DNA from: Bremia lactucae | Taxonomy: Eukaryota > Oomycota > Peronosporomycetes > Peronosporales > Peronosporaceae | Direction of reading: 5' to 3' | NCBI RefSeq assembly: GCF_004359215.1 | Contig: NC_090613.1 | Location: 1,801,396 to 1,865,395 of the forward strand | Length of the DNA stretch: 64,000 nucleotides | Part shown: piece by piece, positions 20,975 through 30,618 of the stretch | Position numbering within the stretch: position 1 is the first letter of the stretch | Layout: each line of letters opens with the position of its first letter | Notes under the pieces: model-generated | What the model was told of the DNA's origin: nothing | Database searches by the model: none | What the model saw: only the letters and a program-made list of their open reading frames with translations | Translations under genes and position numbers: made by a program

Positions 20975-21303
20975 TGTAACGGGCACATTTCACTTGTACG
21001 GATCAGTAATAGTTGACTTTACACTGATTACAGTGTAGGTGGGGCGCCTCGAAACTTCACGTACACAAGGATACAGAGGAAGGTATCTATGAAGTTAAGA
21101 GAACAATGCTGTAAGGGTCTAGACTAAGGCTTTAGAATAGAGAAAAGTTAAACTGTATCAATATATTTAGCTTCCTACGAAACGATCTTCTATCTACTAC
21201 TGACCCTTTTCTATTAATAACAAACTTTATATGGCGCCTCCTTGCGCACCGCACAATCGTGTCTTATAACGATTGGCGGGGTTGAGTTAAACTTAAATCA
21301 GCC
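20975..21303 (+). repeat. Family A LTR, 5' part
   Basis: Begins tgtaacgggcacatttcac and follows the A LTR through acgatcttctatctactactga and gattggcggggttgagt, then stops at about 21303. No A gag follows, so it is a truncated solo LTR. Confidence 0.75.
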
Positions 21304-21680
21304 GGTACCCTTGTACGAAAGCAGCGAAGGATAATAAGGATGAACGAATAGCGCAATAAATGACGCAACCTGCTAGATGAATATTCGCGGCGGGTGTTGG
21401 TACTTCGAAGATTCTAATATACGCATCGTGTTCTGTACGGTACTATGTACCTACATCATCTTGTGTGTGTTGTCAAGATGACATCGACATAATGTATGTA
21501 GCCAAGCCCCAACGAAAGGACAGCGTCGTATTCTCCAATGCAACAAGAGCATAGCGTAATGATCGTACAATCTTTATTTCGAATTGATGATGGCAAGCAT
21601 AATGCGAAAAGAGTAATTCTAGGACCCGCCAGTCAAAACTTAACCCGTAATGAAGCATTGATGCTCGAAAGTCAAGAACA
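21304..21680. other. Spacer before the small-RNA cluster
   Basis: No LTR or protein similarity seen; no convincing open frame. Confidence 0.35.
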
Positions 21681-21751
21681 GCCTCCAGGCGCGATTGAAC
21701 CACCGACCTTTCGCTTACGAAGCGAGTGCTCTATCACTGACCTATAGGGAC
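21681..21751 (-). tRNA. tRNA-Thr(CGT)-like gene or pseudogene
   Basis: On the minus strand a cloverleaf can be drawn: acceptor GTCCCTA/TGGAGGC with one mismatch and two wobbles, D arm GGTC-AGTGATA-GAGC, anticodon arm CTCGC-TTCGTAA-GCGAA giving anticodon CGT, and T arm GGTGG-TTCAATC-GCGCC. The D stem has a G-G mismatch and the first anticodon-stem pair is C-A, so it may be decayed. Promoter boxes are recognisable. Confidence 0.55.
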
Positions 21752-21763
21752 AGGGTTACCACC

Positions 21764-21827
21764 CTGAAGCAGTGGTCAATTACCGACATGTCGACTTAAA
21801 GGTCACGGATTCAAACCCGACGCCAAT
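21764..21827 (+). pseudogene. tRNA-like fragment (Leu(TAA)-like)
   Basis: Plus-strand bases from gaagcagtggtcaatta through gtcgacttaaaggtcacgg to attcaaacccgac resemble a leucine tRNA with anticodon loop ACTTAAA, but the anticodon stem has two mismatches. Treated as a degenerate copy. Confidence 0.3.
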
Positions 21828-21994
21828 CAAAGCAGCAAATGCAGTAGACTTTCCGATACCTCTGAGATCCCGGGTATCGTAAAGCACAGATAAGCTCCAG
21901 GGCTAGATAAAAACAGAATTAAAGACTGAAAGAAAATCCGATTGAAACGGATGAGTTGTAGAGTATTTTTGCTAAAGCCGAGTAGGCATAGGTT

Positions 21995-22043
21995 GTGTGA
22001 ACGATAAATATACGACCGTCTTTCAACTGAGCTATAGGGGCAT
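21995..22043 (-). pseudogene. 5' half of a tRNA-like sequence
   Basis: On the minus strand GCCCCTATAGCTCAGTTGAA (acceptor 5' strand plus D arm with A box) is followed by sequence that does not fold as the rest of a tRNA. It could be a fragment or a tRNA with an intron that I cannot resolve. Confidence 0.3.
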
Positions 22044-22209
22044 ATAAAAAAAGTTTGCTAAATTACAAACAGAACATAGATATACGGTCTAGGGACAGCC
22101 ACAACACAGGGGAAATACTCTCCACAAGAGCTACCTCAGGTCGACGAATTCATCAGGAGCGATCGCAAACCCGATAATTTATAACTATTACTTTCTTTCA
22201 AGTCAGGGC

Positions 22210-22283
22210 GGGAAAATAGCTCAGTAGTAGAGCGCTGGATTCCGGACCCAGCGGTCGGGGGTAGGATACCCTCTCCCCTCAAG
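22210..22283 (+). pseudogene. tRNA-Arg(CCG)-like pseudogene
   Basis: Contains TAGCTCAGTAGTAGAGCG (D arm), CTGGATTCCGGACCCAG (anticodon arm, loop TTCCGGA, anticodon CCG) and a T arm GGGGG-TAGGATA-CCCTC in which the conserved TTCGA has become TAGGA. The acceptor stem pairs poorly. The T-loop changes would destroy the B box. Confidence 0.5.
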
Positions 22284-22426
22284 TCAAAAGTTTTCCCAGT
22301 ACTTCTATTACTTTTCCAGAGGAGAACTGTGCAAGATAAAGCATCAACGCCGTCGTCTCCTGAGCGAGTTTCCTCTCTGTGCGACCGTGCCACGAGACAA
22401 GTATTCGAATAACAGGCATGGAATGA

Positions 22427-22529
22427 AAAGTGCGATACCTCTCGATAGTGCGTATTATCCTTGCGCAGGGGCCATGCTAATCTTCTCTGTATCGTTCTAA
22501 TTCTTACGAATGACCACCGATGTGGTTCC
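22427..22529 (-). ncRNA. U6 spliceosomal snRNA gene
   Basis: The minus strand carries the diagnostic U6 core: GAACGATACAGAGAAGATTAGC followed by ATGGCCCCTGCGCAAGGAT, i.e. the ACAGAGA box, the AGC triad and the internal stem-loop region. A 5' stem-loop CCAC-ATCG-GTGG (22525-22514) precedes it and a TTTT run (22429-22426) ends it. A TATA element (tatatata, 22558-22551) lies about 25 bp upstream, as in type 3 pol III promoters. U6 forms the catalytic centre of the spliceosome with U2. This copy may be functional. Confidence 0.88.
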
Positions 22530-22550
22530 TTCCCTAAATCCATTTTCCGC

Positions 22551-22558
22551 CTATATAT
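22551..22558 (-). promoter_or_regulatory. TATA element upstream of U6
   Basis: tatatata about 22-30 bp before the inferred U6 5' end, the spacing used by pol III type 3 promoters. No proximal sequence element was identified. Confidence 0.5.
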
Positions 22559-22719
22559 ATGATTCTTAGACGACTCATCCAGAACTACTTTTTTAGGATA
22601 ATCGTACCCCAGGCAGCATTCCAGCTGTATACCCACGCGAAGGCACGCTCCTTTCATTCCTAACAGACCTGCCGAGCGAACGTTAAGGACTTTATAATGC
22701 GGCATGACACAACGGAAAA

Positions 22720-22800
22720 CGACAGCCGTGAGATTCGAGCCCACGTGGGTGGCCCCATTAGCCAAGCAGGCAAACGTCTTTACCACTCGGCCAAGCTGTC
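22720..22800 (-). tRNA. tRNA-Ser(GCT)
   Basis: Minus-strand sequence with a fully paired 7-bp acceptor stem (GACAGCT/GGCTGTC, one G-T) and discriminator G, D arm TTGGCCGAGTGGTAAAGAC, anticodon loop CTGCTTG (anticodon GCT), a long class II variable arm (TGGGGCCACCCA) and T arm GTGGG-CTCGAAT-CTCAC. A TTTT run follows. The only clear flaw is one T-T mismatch in the anticodon stem, so it may be functional or recently decayed. Confidence 0.75.
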
Positions 22801-22814
22801 ACTTTGAAGGACGG

Positions 22815-23129
22815 GTGGAGTGTCTTGGCGTAGAAAGTGTCAGACAGCCCATCCTCGCCAGGATTTAGTAGAGTATGTGGCTGGTGCACAAACGGTGCAC
22901 GCTGCTGCACGACCATACCATCGCCAAATTCCGAAGACAACTCAGCGGATCCGGATCCTCGAATCTACTGTCTACTAGTTCCTGTGAATCCGGATCCGCT
23001 GAGTTGTCTTCGGAATTTGGCGATGGTATGGTCGTGCAGCAGCGTGCACCGTTTGTGCACCAGCCACATACTCTACTGGATCCTGGCGAGGATGGGCTGT
23101 CTGACACTTTCTACGCCAAGACACTCCAC
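22815..23129. repeat. Large palindrome, 142-bp arms
   Basis: Arms 22815-22956 and 22988-23129 are reverse complements with two mismatches (near 22866), separated by 31 bp. Both strands of the arms encode the same peptide (MSDSPSSPG...). The right arm continues directly into the LINE-like sequence, so the left arm appears to be an inverted copy of the LINE's 5' end. Confidence 0.9.
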
Positions 23130-23472
23130 TCACCCATGCTAGGGCTGCGCGTTTCTCTGCTGCTGATGACACACGGTCGACTGCACACGAATCCTCGCGT
23201 ACGTCGACGCTTCGTGCCTTGCTCCAGCGCTCAACGGTGATCCGTCGTGACACCGTTGGAGCATCCGCCTCGCCACGTGTCGAGATGCCTCGGCCCAAGG
23301 CTGTGAACATTTAAGCCATCGAGGCCCTTTATGCATCCGGTGGCGACTGGAGTCAGCTTGCCGCCTCCATTGGCCGCGCTCGCTCGAATGTTTTGCCTCG
23401 GGGGCGCTTTGTCATGGTCATTGAGACTGGCCAGGCATTTCAGCGTTCCCGCCGAGCAAAATCCTTGCATCG

Positions 23473-24690
23473 TTGCTGAAGGACCATGGCAACCCCATCG
23501 TTAGCCAGCAAATTGAACTACATAAACTCGTTCAGCTAACTAAGACGCCTGGCGGAAACCTCCGGGTCAAGGTGAAGACTCGAGACGCATGCCAAAGTCT
23601 AGCCGACCAAGCAGTTAAGATCCTTGGCGGCAAATATCATTTCGGCGACTTTGACATTCTCGCCGAACGCTTCTTCCTCGATGTGTCGAGCGTCGATAGT
23701 GACTTTGACGCAGACCTCATACTGCAACCTTCTTTGAACTTGGAGCACAGCCGCTTTATGGCACTTTTCGTGATGTGAATTTGGATGCGGTCTTTATTAC
23801 CGCCACCTGGCATATGAACTTCCGGTCAAGCCATTGCCTACCCAAACTTGTTGTGAGTGGAACCGCCTGCCATCAACTTGTGTTCGATGGCAGGGTCTAC
23901 CCGGTTCTCGCAAAAAAATTCGCCATTCCCGGCTCATACACTGGCGTACGGGCACCGTTCTATCCATGCACTCGACCTCAAGGCAACTGCTGCCCCACGG
24001 TCTTCGACTCCTTCTACCATGCCGAGTGCCAGTGCACCTCACCCTTCATTTGCTGTTGTGGTACGCACTGGCTGGTTAGAGACTTCGTAACAGAGATCTA
24101 TTCGTGCTGGTGCATCCACGATATCTGGGTAGTCCCTGCTGCAGCCTCCTGGGAATACAACGCCCAGTGAATTATTTCTAGACACTGCGAAATTACAGGT
24201 AGTGTCGCCTCCAAGCAGTTTGAATAACTCTCAGCTCCTTATGCCCCCACCACAAACCGTCCCGGCTACTGAATCTGCATTGGCTCGTGTGACCGAAGGC
24301 AAGCGCAAGGGCAAACGTTCTCGCGCGGATGATGATTTTGCCAACATGTTGATGAAGTCTCGTCTAAAGCCTTTCGCTGGTCTCACAACAAGCAACAATT
24401 TTGACATTCTAGGCAGTGTGGGAGTCGAGTTTGATTGCTGCCCAGCGAAGGTCGATGAAGTGGAAATCCCACGGCACCAGACCGTACCGCAAAAGGTTCA
24501 CTCTCCTCGCGACCTGACTGCAATAAAGGAAGTTAGCCACTTTCTTACCAAAAACCACACCGAGGTGGTGAAATCCAAGGTGCCTACTCCAATCAAGGAG
24601 ATCATCAGCGAGATAATAGCGGCAGAGAAGACGGCTAATCTTCAGCTCCTTACTTTCCCGGCTGTTTTGCTGCAGCGGACGCCATGGTGA
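23473..24690 (+). pseudogene. LINE ORF1, fragmented
   Basis: Frames in order: NPIVSQQIELHKLVQLTKTP to 23778; DVNLDAVFITATWHMNFRSS with LVVSGTACHQLVFDGRVYPV to 24170; then a basic block KRKGKRSRADDDFANM and FLTKNHTEVVKSK to 24690. The ATWxMxF and V-x-G-x-x-C-x-Q-L-V-F-D-G blocks are what I associate with oomycete LINE ORF1 proteins (RNA-binding partners of ORF2). Two frame changes make it non-functional. Confidence 0.5.
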
Positions 24691-25358
24691 GCGGCATACA
24701 GAAGTCGCTTCATACGTCTAATAATCCTGATTCGCTGACTTACACGAGCTCCGTCAGGGCTCCTTTGTCGTTCAAAACTGCACTTCTGCGAGAGATGCGT
24801 GAGATCAGCCCCAACGTCACTAATGGCACAGCTCCACATAATAAATCGTGGCTGCTTCTACCGACTCCACCACGTTTGCTCGTAGATGAGTAAATTTCTT
24901 CGGCAGCAACGGTGCCCAAGACACGCGATGGTGTGCTTCAGTGCACTAAAGAGACGGTATGCGAACCCCGCTCTAGCTACTATCGTACGCACAACCAGAG
25001 CACCATCGCTTTTTGCGCGGATGTTGATGTGCACAGCGCCTCCGATGTTTAAGAAGGACTACTGGCTCCAACGATTAACAGGTTGATCGGTTCCCTGGAT
25101 ACCGGCACACAACCTCCGTCTTCTCCACCCCAACATGCTTCTGGTCCTTCTTCGCTCACCCATCGGCATACAATGCATCACGATCTAGAAGCAAGTCAAT
25201 GGCAAGGAGAAATGCTCGATGGCCTCGAAAATCTTCGTGACTGCGGCTGCGGACGCTTCTTCCCTGAGAACGAGGAGGTGCTTCAGCTTTAAAAATCGGA
25301 GGACCGGCCGGTCCTTGTGGCAGGCCGCTTTCAACACGCCGCTAAGGTGGTTGCACGA

Positions 25359-25509
25359 ATGGATTTGACTGCGGTCGTGTGGCAGAATTTCACTTTGCTT
25401 ACCGTCAATACGAACGGTATCAAGAAGAGCGAACACCTGCTCTCCCAATTAAGCTTTTCCTGCATCCAGGAGACCAAGCTCCCTGATAATCACCACCTGT
25501 CCATCTTCC
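25359..25509 (+). pseudogene. LINE ORF2, endonuclease N-terminus
   Basis: The frame gives FTLLTVNTNGIKKSEHLLSQ and CIQETKLPDNH, matching the first two motifs of AP-like endonucleases (N-x-N-G and Q-E-T-K, where Asn and Glu bind the metal and nick target DNA). It ends at the sequence gap. Confidence 0.65.
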
Positions 25510-25609
25510 NNNNNNNNNNNNNNNNNNNNNNNNNNNNNNNNNNNNNNNNNNNNNNNNNNNNNNNNNNNNNNNNNNNNNNNNNNNNNNNNNNNNNNNNNNN
25601 NNNNNNNNN
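25510..25609. other. Assembly gap of 100 N
   Basis: Exactly 100 undetermined bases, the conventional length for a gap of unknown size. Open frames drawn across it are not meaningful. Confidence 0.95.
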
Positions 25610-26019
25610 CGGCGAGTGTTGTCGTGATCGCCAAAGCCGTCTACTCTTCTACCAAATCTGGATGAACGTCTTGCGAAAATGCTGAAAAATGCTTATCCCA
25701 TAATTAGAGGACGATGGGATGTTTTGCCTTATCAATAATCTTGTTTTTTGTTGCCCGGAGTTCATTTACCCAATCCACTAGCGGTATGGAATGTTCTGCT
25801 GCTGTTTCCACCAGCCTTCCTTTTTGGTGTATGACGGTTGGGCGGGTCCTCTTACAGCGCCAAGCCACTGTAGGTTGTTCGATTCTTTGGACGACATAAA
25901 TGCTACGTTGCAAGAAGGTGGCCGCTATGCCTAATATGTCACTACAGCCCCACGTATCGTTTGTTACGAGTCCGAAGGGCTGCTAGCATAGTCTCCCAGA
26001 AACCAACGAAACTGTATCA

Positions 26020-26447
26020 GTGACTCTCCTTTGGTCATCGCAGTCCACCCTAAACGTGGGCACCTTAATGTATTTCAGTATCGAACCCACTGTAATGGAT
26101 GCCGACAGTGAGCGCATTTCCTGCACATTCTCTTGTAGAGATCGCTTCGCCTGTCGCGCTCCAAAGAAGCGCGCCTAAAGCAACACTTCGTTGTTTGGCG
26201 GCTGGTCATGGCGCGAATCTTTGCCTTAAGATAGCCCATGAAGGGAACCCCTTACAGTTCGCCATAAGCGCCGAGTAAGCCCACTCGGAGGCCTTACCGC
26301 GCAAATGAGGAATGGCGAACGATTCCATCCGGGTGTCTTCGATGAGCTGCGCCACACCGCATTGCTCCACGGCTAACAGCCATTGGACAATCGTGTGCGC
26401 TGCAGTTCTATCGAACTTGGGCTGGTCCATCAGAATGGGCCTCGGCT
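26020..26447 (-). pseudogene. Family B gag fragment
   Basis: On the minus strand: LMDQPKFDRTAAHTIVQWLL, EQCGVAQLIED, HLRGKASEWAYSALM and, after frame shifts, sequence equivalent to 31255-31280. It covers the middle of gag and stops at 26447, where plus-strand B pol begins: an inverted junction inside two B coding regions. Confidence 0.65.
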
Positions 26448-28463
26448 TGTCTCGTGCTAAGGCACAAGTTGAGTCGTTAACGTTGGCAGCCATGAAGGCA
26501 TACCACGTGACGAGCTCATTGGCCTCTGAGATAAAAGAGAGCTACAGTCAGGACGACCACTGTCGCCTGCTGTTGGATCACTTCGGTGGACGAAAGGTTT
26601 CCCTTCCGTCGCACCTGAAAGCTAAGCTCAATCGCTTTAGCTACAGCGATGGCCTGTTATGGCATCAGCTGTCACCTTGTGATCCCTTGAGAATCTATGT
26701 GCCTCATGACACAGATCTCAAGCTGATGATCCTTCAGGAGCTCCATGATGCGCCATCTAGTGGGCATCTGGGCCGTGAAAATACATTCTTACGAGTGTCA
26801 GAGGAATTTTGGTGGCCACACCTATATCGATGGGTGGCCAACGCCAACTATATTCGCTCTTGCGAACAGTGTCAGCGCATTAAGCCTGCACCGTCCAGCA
26901 GTGCGCCACTGAAGCCGCTACCGATTCTAACCAACTGTTGCAAATCAGTAAGTCTGGACTTCATGTTTGGCATGCCGCCCGATCATAAGGGTCGGACGAG
27001 GCTCGTCGTCTTTGTAGACAGACTGAGCAAGATGGTGCATTTAGCACCATGTAAAACATCGATCACAGGGAAGGAGGTAGTTCTCTTGTCCTGAATCATG
27101 TTTACCGACTACACGGGATGCCCGAGTCCATATATCGGACCGGGATCCACGTTTTACGTCTGTTTTTTTGGCGACATGTGTTCGAGCTACCGAAGATCAT
27201 CCCCAGACCGATGGTCAAACAGAATCGTGCCAATTGGGTCGTGTGGCTTACGCATGTCCACGTTAGTACGGGTGAGACATTGTTTTAAATTAACGGACGG
27301 CGCCACCCTCGGACGCCAGTCTCGTTTGTGCGCAGCCCCCTCCTTTGCTCGGTGCGAAAGAGGGACATAGTTTCGTTAATATGACGATGACCCACGAGGG
27401 TAGCATCTCAACGACAAAAGCTTGTCCTAGTGACCCTGCCACTTAAGCAGTGGTCAATAAAACTACGCCTTATGACCGATCTCTCGGCGGTTTCATAGGC
27501 GAGTTTGATGCTTAAAGCGTGAGCGAGGCTCAACGCTTTGTGGATGAGCGATTAGCCATCACACGCAAAGCCTGTTACGCAATGGCAAGCGCACAGGACA
27601 AGCAACAAGAATATGCGGACCGAAATGGTAGCAAAAATAATGAATCAGTACTATTAAGTACTGCTACCCACCTAAACATGCAATTTCTGTACTACCTGGG
27701 GGTACTACGAAGTGTTGCCACGTTTCATTGGGCCCTTTACGGTGGTAGAAGAGGTTAGAGACCGAAATTATAGTCTCACCTTTCTTCCGTATATGAAAAC
27801 GAACCCCGTATTTTACGTGGGTCGTCTGAAACGGTATGTAGACTCAAATGAGGTCACATACCCCCATCCGTCTAAGGAGACCGATAGTGACGCCGACTGT
27901 GAGTCGAGCGTCGTTCGAGTGAGGGGAACGGAGAAGGCGGAAAACTGTTAGCCGACCGACTCCTCCCACCACAAACAGGACTCGGAGAGCGAGGGACATC
28001 ACTCGAGTAACGCGGATCCCTCAGCATTATCCGCTCGAAAAGGTCCAAGCGAGTCTTCAGGCGTTCATAACCCTGACGAGCCTTCGCAAGGACATCAAAA
28101 AGATCCGAGGTCAGTCGCGAGACTTGACCCTCGAGATCCGCAATACGTCGTTTAGCAGCGCTTAACGCCTGTGACGGAACGGACGAAGGTAAGGTGAGCG
28201 AGATGGCCACAAAGGTAAGGTGAGCGAGATGGCCACTCCTATCGGTCGCCGCCTGTACTGATATGTGCGGGTGGGAATCAACGCTTCCTTGTTGGAAGGT
28301 TGCTTGCCCACCACTCCGTGAGGCAAAGGTATCAGATCCTCGTCCAGTGGAAAGGTTATCCGAAGTGTTTCGACTCTTGGGAACCGATCGATACCCTACG
28401 TATTGATCTGCCCGGCTTGGTGGCTACCTATGAGAAGGAGCACCAGCTGAGGCCTCTTCGCTA
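26448..28463 (+). pseudogene. B element X: end of RNase H, integrase and chromodomain
   Basis: A long frame (to 27094) contains the zinc domain with all ligands (HELHDAPSSGH, IRSCEQCQRI), SLDFMFGMPPDHKGRTRLVV (first catalytic Asp) and FVDRLSKMVHLAP. A frameshift follows at about 27090; the second Asp region is damaged, and sequence corresponding to the catalytic-Glu region is rearranged near 27180-27230. The C-terminal domain reads PVFYVGRLKRYVDSNEVTYP at 27806. A good chromodomain follows (RYQILVQWKGYPKCFDSWEP, 28325), ending LRPLR and TAG at 28461-28463. Confidence 0.75.
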
Positions 28464-28529
28464 GTCTCAAATGGACTAGCAGAAGTAGCGTTGTGAGAGG
28501 AAACAGGGAATACAGCACCGCCCATGATT

Positions 28530-29378
28530 TCTTTCACACAAAATTAATTCGTTGCGACCGCTGCTTCATCGCATCGGAATGCGGATGAATGCGGCGCAAT
28601 AACTCCGCCTCGTACTGGTTGAGCGTTTCATTCGACCGCAACACGACGGGATCGGGGAAATACGCCCAAGCCTTTTTCCCTGAGCCCTCCATGACTTAAA
28701 AACGCCAAAATAATTATGTGCCTCTAGACGAGCGCGCTCTAGGAGCGACGCTCTTGGCCCGTTTAAACGAGGCCATTTAGATGGAAGGGGCATCCGTGAT
28801 ATGCCACCCGTCACATAGCCACGTTTAAAACGACTGGCTTGTGACACCGACTGAGCACGTTCACGTGTCGTCGGCGGAGCTTTAGGCTCCGAATCCTCTA
28901 TGTCAGAACCATTATGAATTATGGTCTGAGCATAAGGCGTTGTGGTTATACCCAACGGAGAAGCGGCTGCGCCTTTATGGGCAGCGCTCTCATTACCTGT
29001 CGCTGCGCTTTCCAGCGCAGACAAAGGGACAGCATTCGTAAATGATGCTGTCTCCATGTTGTGAGCCATGAGAGAAGTTTGGATGGGCAATAATGCGCCA
29101 TCATCCTTCCTCATGAGCTCGTTGTCCGCATCACTACTATGAGGTGACGGCAACGGTGTCGACTCATTGTAGTCGACAATGAGCGACGGAGCAACATCCT
29201 CACTGTTAAAGTGGGATGGATCCTTAAGCCCTATTAACGCGACAGCAGCAGTAGCTGTAGGCGTTTTGACTAAGGCATTAGACGCTGCCGGCGTGTTAAC
29301 GCGGCGCGTGTGCTTAGTGCGAGTTTGAGTGGGCGTCTTCGCAGACGACCCACCAACATTGCCCCTTTTAGGTGGCAT
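28530..29378 (-). pseudogene. aORF-B, copy in element X
   Basis: The longest single open frame in the window: 270 codons from ATG 29378 (MPPKRGNVGGSSAKTPTQ) to 28566. It includes DPSLIVDYNESTPLPSPH, HKGAAASPLG, TTRERAQSVSQASRFKRGY and LLERARLEAHNYFGVF. A frameshift near 28655 then separates the shared VVLRSNETLNQYEAELLRR block, and a 10-bp deletion near 28540 removes part of the next motif. It is antisense to X, between its chromodomain stop (28463) and the LTR at 29508. The preserved length over most of the protein argues for past coding selection. Confidence 0.7.
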
Positions 29379-29507
29379 CTTTGGCGCCGTGTTATTAACA
29401 CAGGTCGCTAGAGTGATTGAGTGAGTTAGCGGCGCGTAAATCTGCTCGCAGTTCCTCTCCTCTTTGACGAATTTAAAATGAAAATTCGTTCTTTTAAGGG
29501 CGGATGG
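29379..29507. promoter_or_regulatory. Leader between aORF-B start and LTR, with polypurine tract
   Basis: 129 bp. Its right end (ttaagggcggatgg) is the purine-rich tract abutting the LTR, expected as plus-strand primer of the sense element. If the LTR drives antisense transcription, this is also the 5' leader of the aORF; that use is inferred. Confidence 0.4.
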
Positions 29508-30092
29508 TGTAACGGGCTAAAGTTGCCCTAATGATACGCAATACCCGTTAAGTACACTTGGTGTACTTAAGGGAATGGTCGATTACTTAAATAAAATAAT
29601 TAGACCCAGCACTCGGGTGTGGTTCACATTTGTGACCAACCCTTGTGTATGTGATGCACATAGGTGCATTCACATTAGGAGGGATGAAGGTTAGCGTTAT
29701 CCGTTACGCTAGATATTTAGAAATATATACTCGCAATACATATTAGTGTTATCGCTAAGGATGACATTTTGATTGGTAACAAAAAAATTTAACATATAAT
29801 GCGATTAGGTGTTATAGATAGAGGTGACATTTTGATTGGTAAAATTGGTATTTATATTTAATGCGATTAAATGTAACTCAGGCTGAAAACTACTTTCTAC
29901 TTAGTAAGTGCGCACGAGGAGCCGGATTACCGCTCCCGTGACGAAGGATAGTGAGTGTTTTGGGTGAGGATGCTAAGGCGCCCACCCTAACTACCTCACT
30001 GCACGCGAGAGAAGCTGGTTAAACCGCTTCCTCGCTGTGCTAGGGTGTGTGTCTAAGTAGAGCGTGGCCGCATTATGACGTGCCCGCCTACG
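29508..30092 (+). repeat. Family B LTR (3' LTR of X)
   Basis: tgtaacgggctaaagttgccc to cccgcctacg, about 585 bp, the longest B LTR here. It contains two short tandem blocks (gatgacattttgattggtaa and gtgacattttgattggtaaa, near 29760-29845). Confidence 0.8.
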
Positions 30093-30099
30093 GCCTGAG

Positions 30100-30562
30100 T
30101 GTAACGGACTAAAGTTGCCCTAACGTTTTACAAACCCATTAAGTACACTTTGTTTACTTAACGGGATAATGAATTACTTTATGCACATAGGTGCATTCAC
30201 ATTGGAAGAGATGACGGCTAGCGTCATTCCGTGAGCCGAGATATCCAGATAATACCCTCGCCACGTAGCGGTGCACATCTACAGAGATGACATCTATTGA
30301 TGTATCTAAGTATTTATATTTACTTTGATTAAAAAAAATCAGTCTTAAAACTACTTCATAGTGAACAAGTGCGCACGGGAAGCCGGATTACCGCTTCCGT
30401 GACGTCGCTTGTACTAAGGTTCTTAATTCGTTGGGTGTAGTCGCTGAGGCGCCCACCAACTACCTCACTGCCTGTGAGCGAAGACGGTCGGACCGCTTCC
30501 TCACTGTGCCTGAAGGTGTGTGCGTAAGTAGACCGTGGCTGCTATAGTAGCGCCCGCCTACA
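30100..30562 (+). repeat. Family B LTR (5' LTR of Y)
   Basis: tgtaacggactaaagttgccc to cccgcctaca, 463 bp, in the same orientation and only 7 bp after the previous LTR. It lacks about 100 bp present in that LTR (after gataatgaattacttta). It is followed by cttggttgcac, a variant of the TGGTAGCAC candidate primer site. Confidence 0.8.
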
Positions 30563-30618
30563 CTTGGTTGCACTTGAAATCGTTCCCACGACCCGATTTC
30601 CTGAGCGTATCAGTGAGT

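Larger units (their letters stand above)
23130..25900 (+). mobile_element. L1-like LINE (non-LTR retrotransposon), broken, with an N gap
   Basis: Plus strand: a leader region, ORF1-type blocks from about 23473, and the start of an ORF2 endonuclease at 25380, interrupted by 100 Ns. No reverse transcriptase domain is recognisable before family B gag sequence begins at about 26020, so the 3' half is lost or diverged. It is the only LINE in the window and a candidate relative of the machinery that moved the SINE at 9441. Confidence 0.6.

Noticed and set aside
22136..22786. 216-codon minus-strand frame
   Set aside because: It runs through the U6 and tRNA genes; its openness is coincidental.
22815..23129. 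Palindrome considered as MITE or inverted-repeat DNA transposon
   Set aside because: No target duplication flanks it and the right arm is continuous with the LINE, so terminal inverted repeats of a DNA transposon do not fit.
25317..25685. Open frames across 25510-25609
   Set aside because: They span undetermined bases; only the part before the gap is informative.
27872..28210. Minus-strand frame with coiled-coil look (LSAAKRRIADLEGQVSRL) also seen near 6060-6380 and 56460-56560
   Set aside because: It overlaps the sense linker between integrase and chromodomain, which is itself open in better copies, and aORF-B ends before it at a conserved stop. Most likely an antisense shadow of the sense linker.
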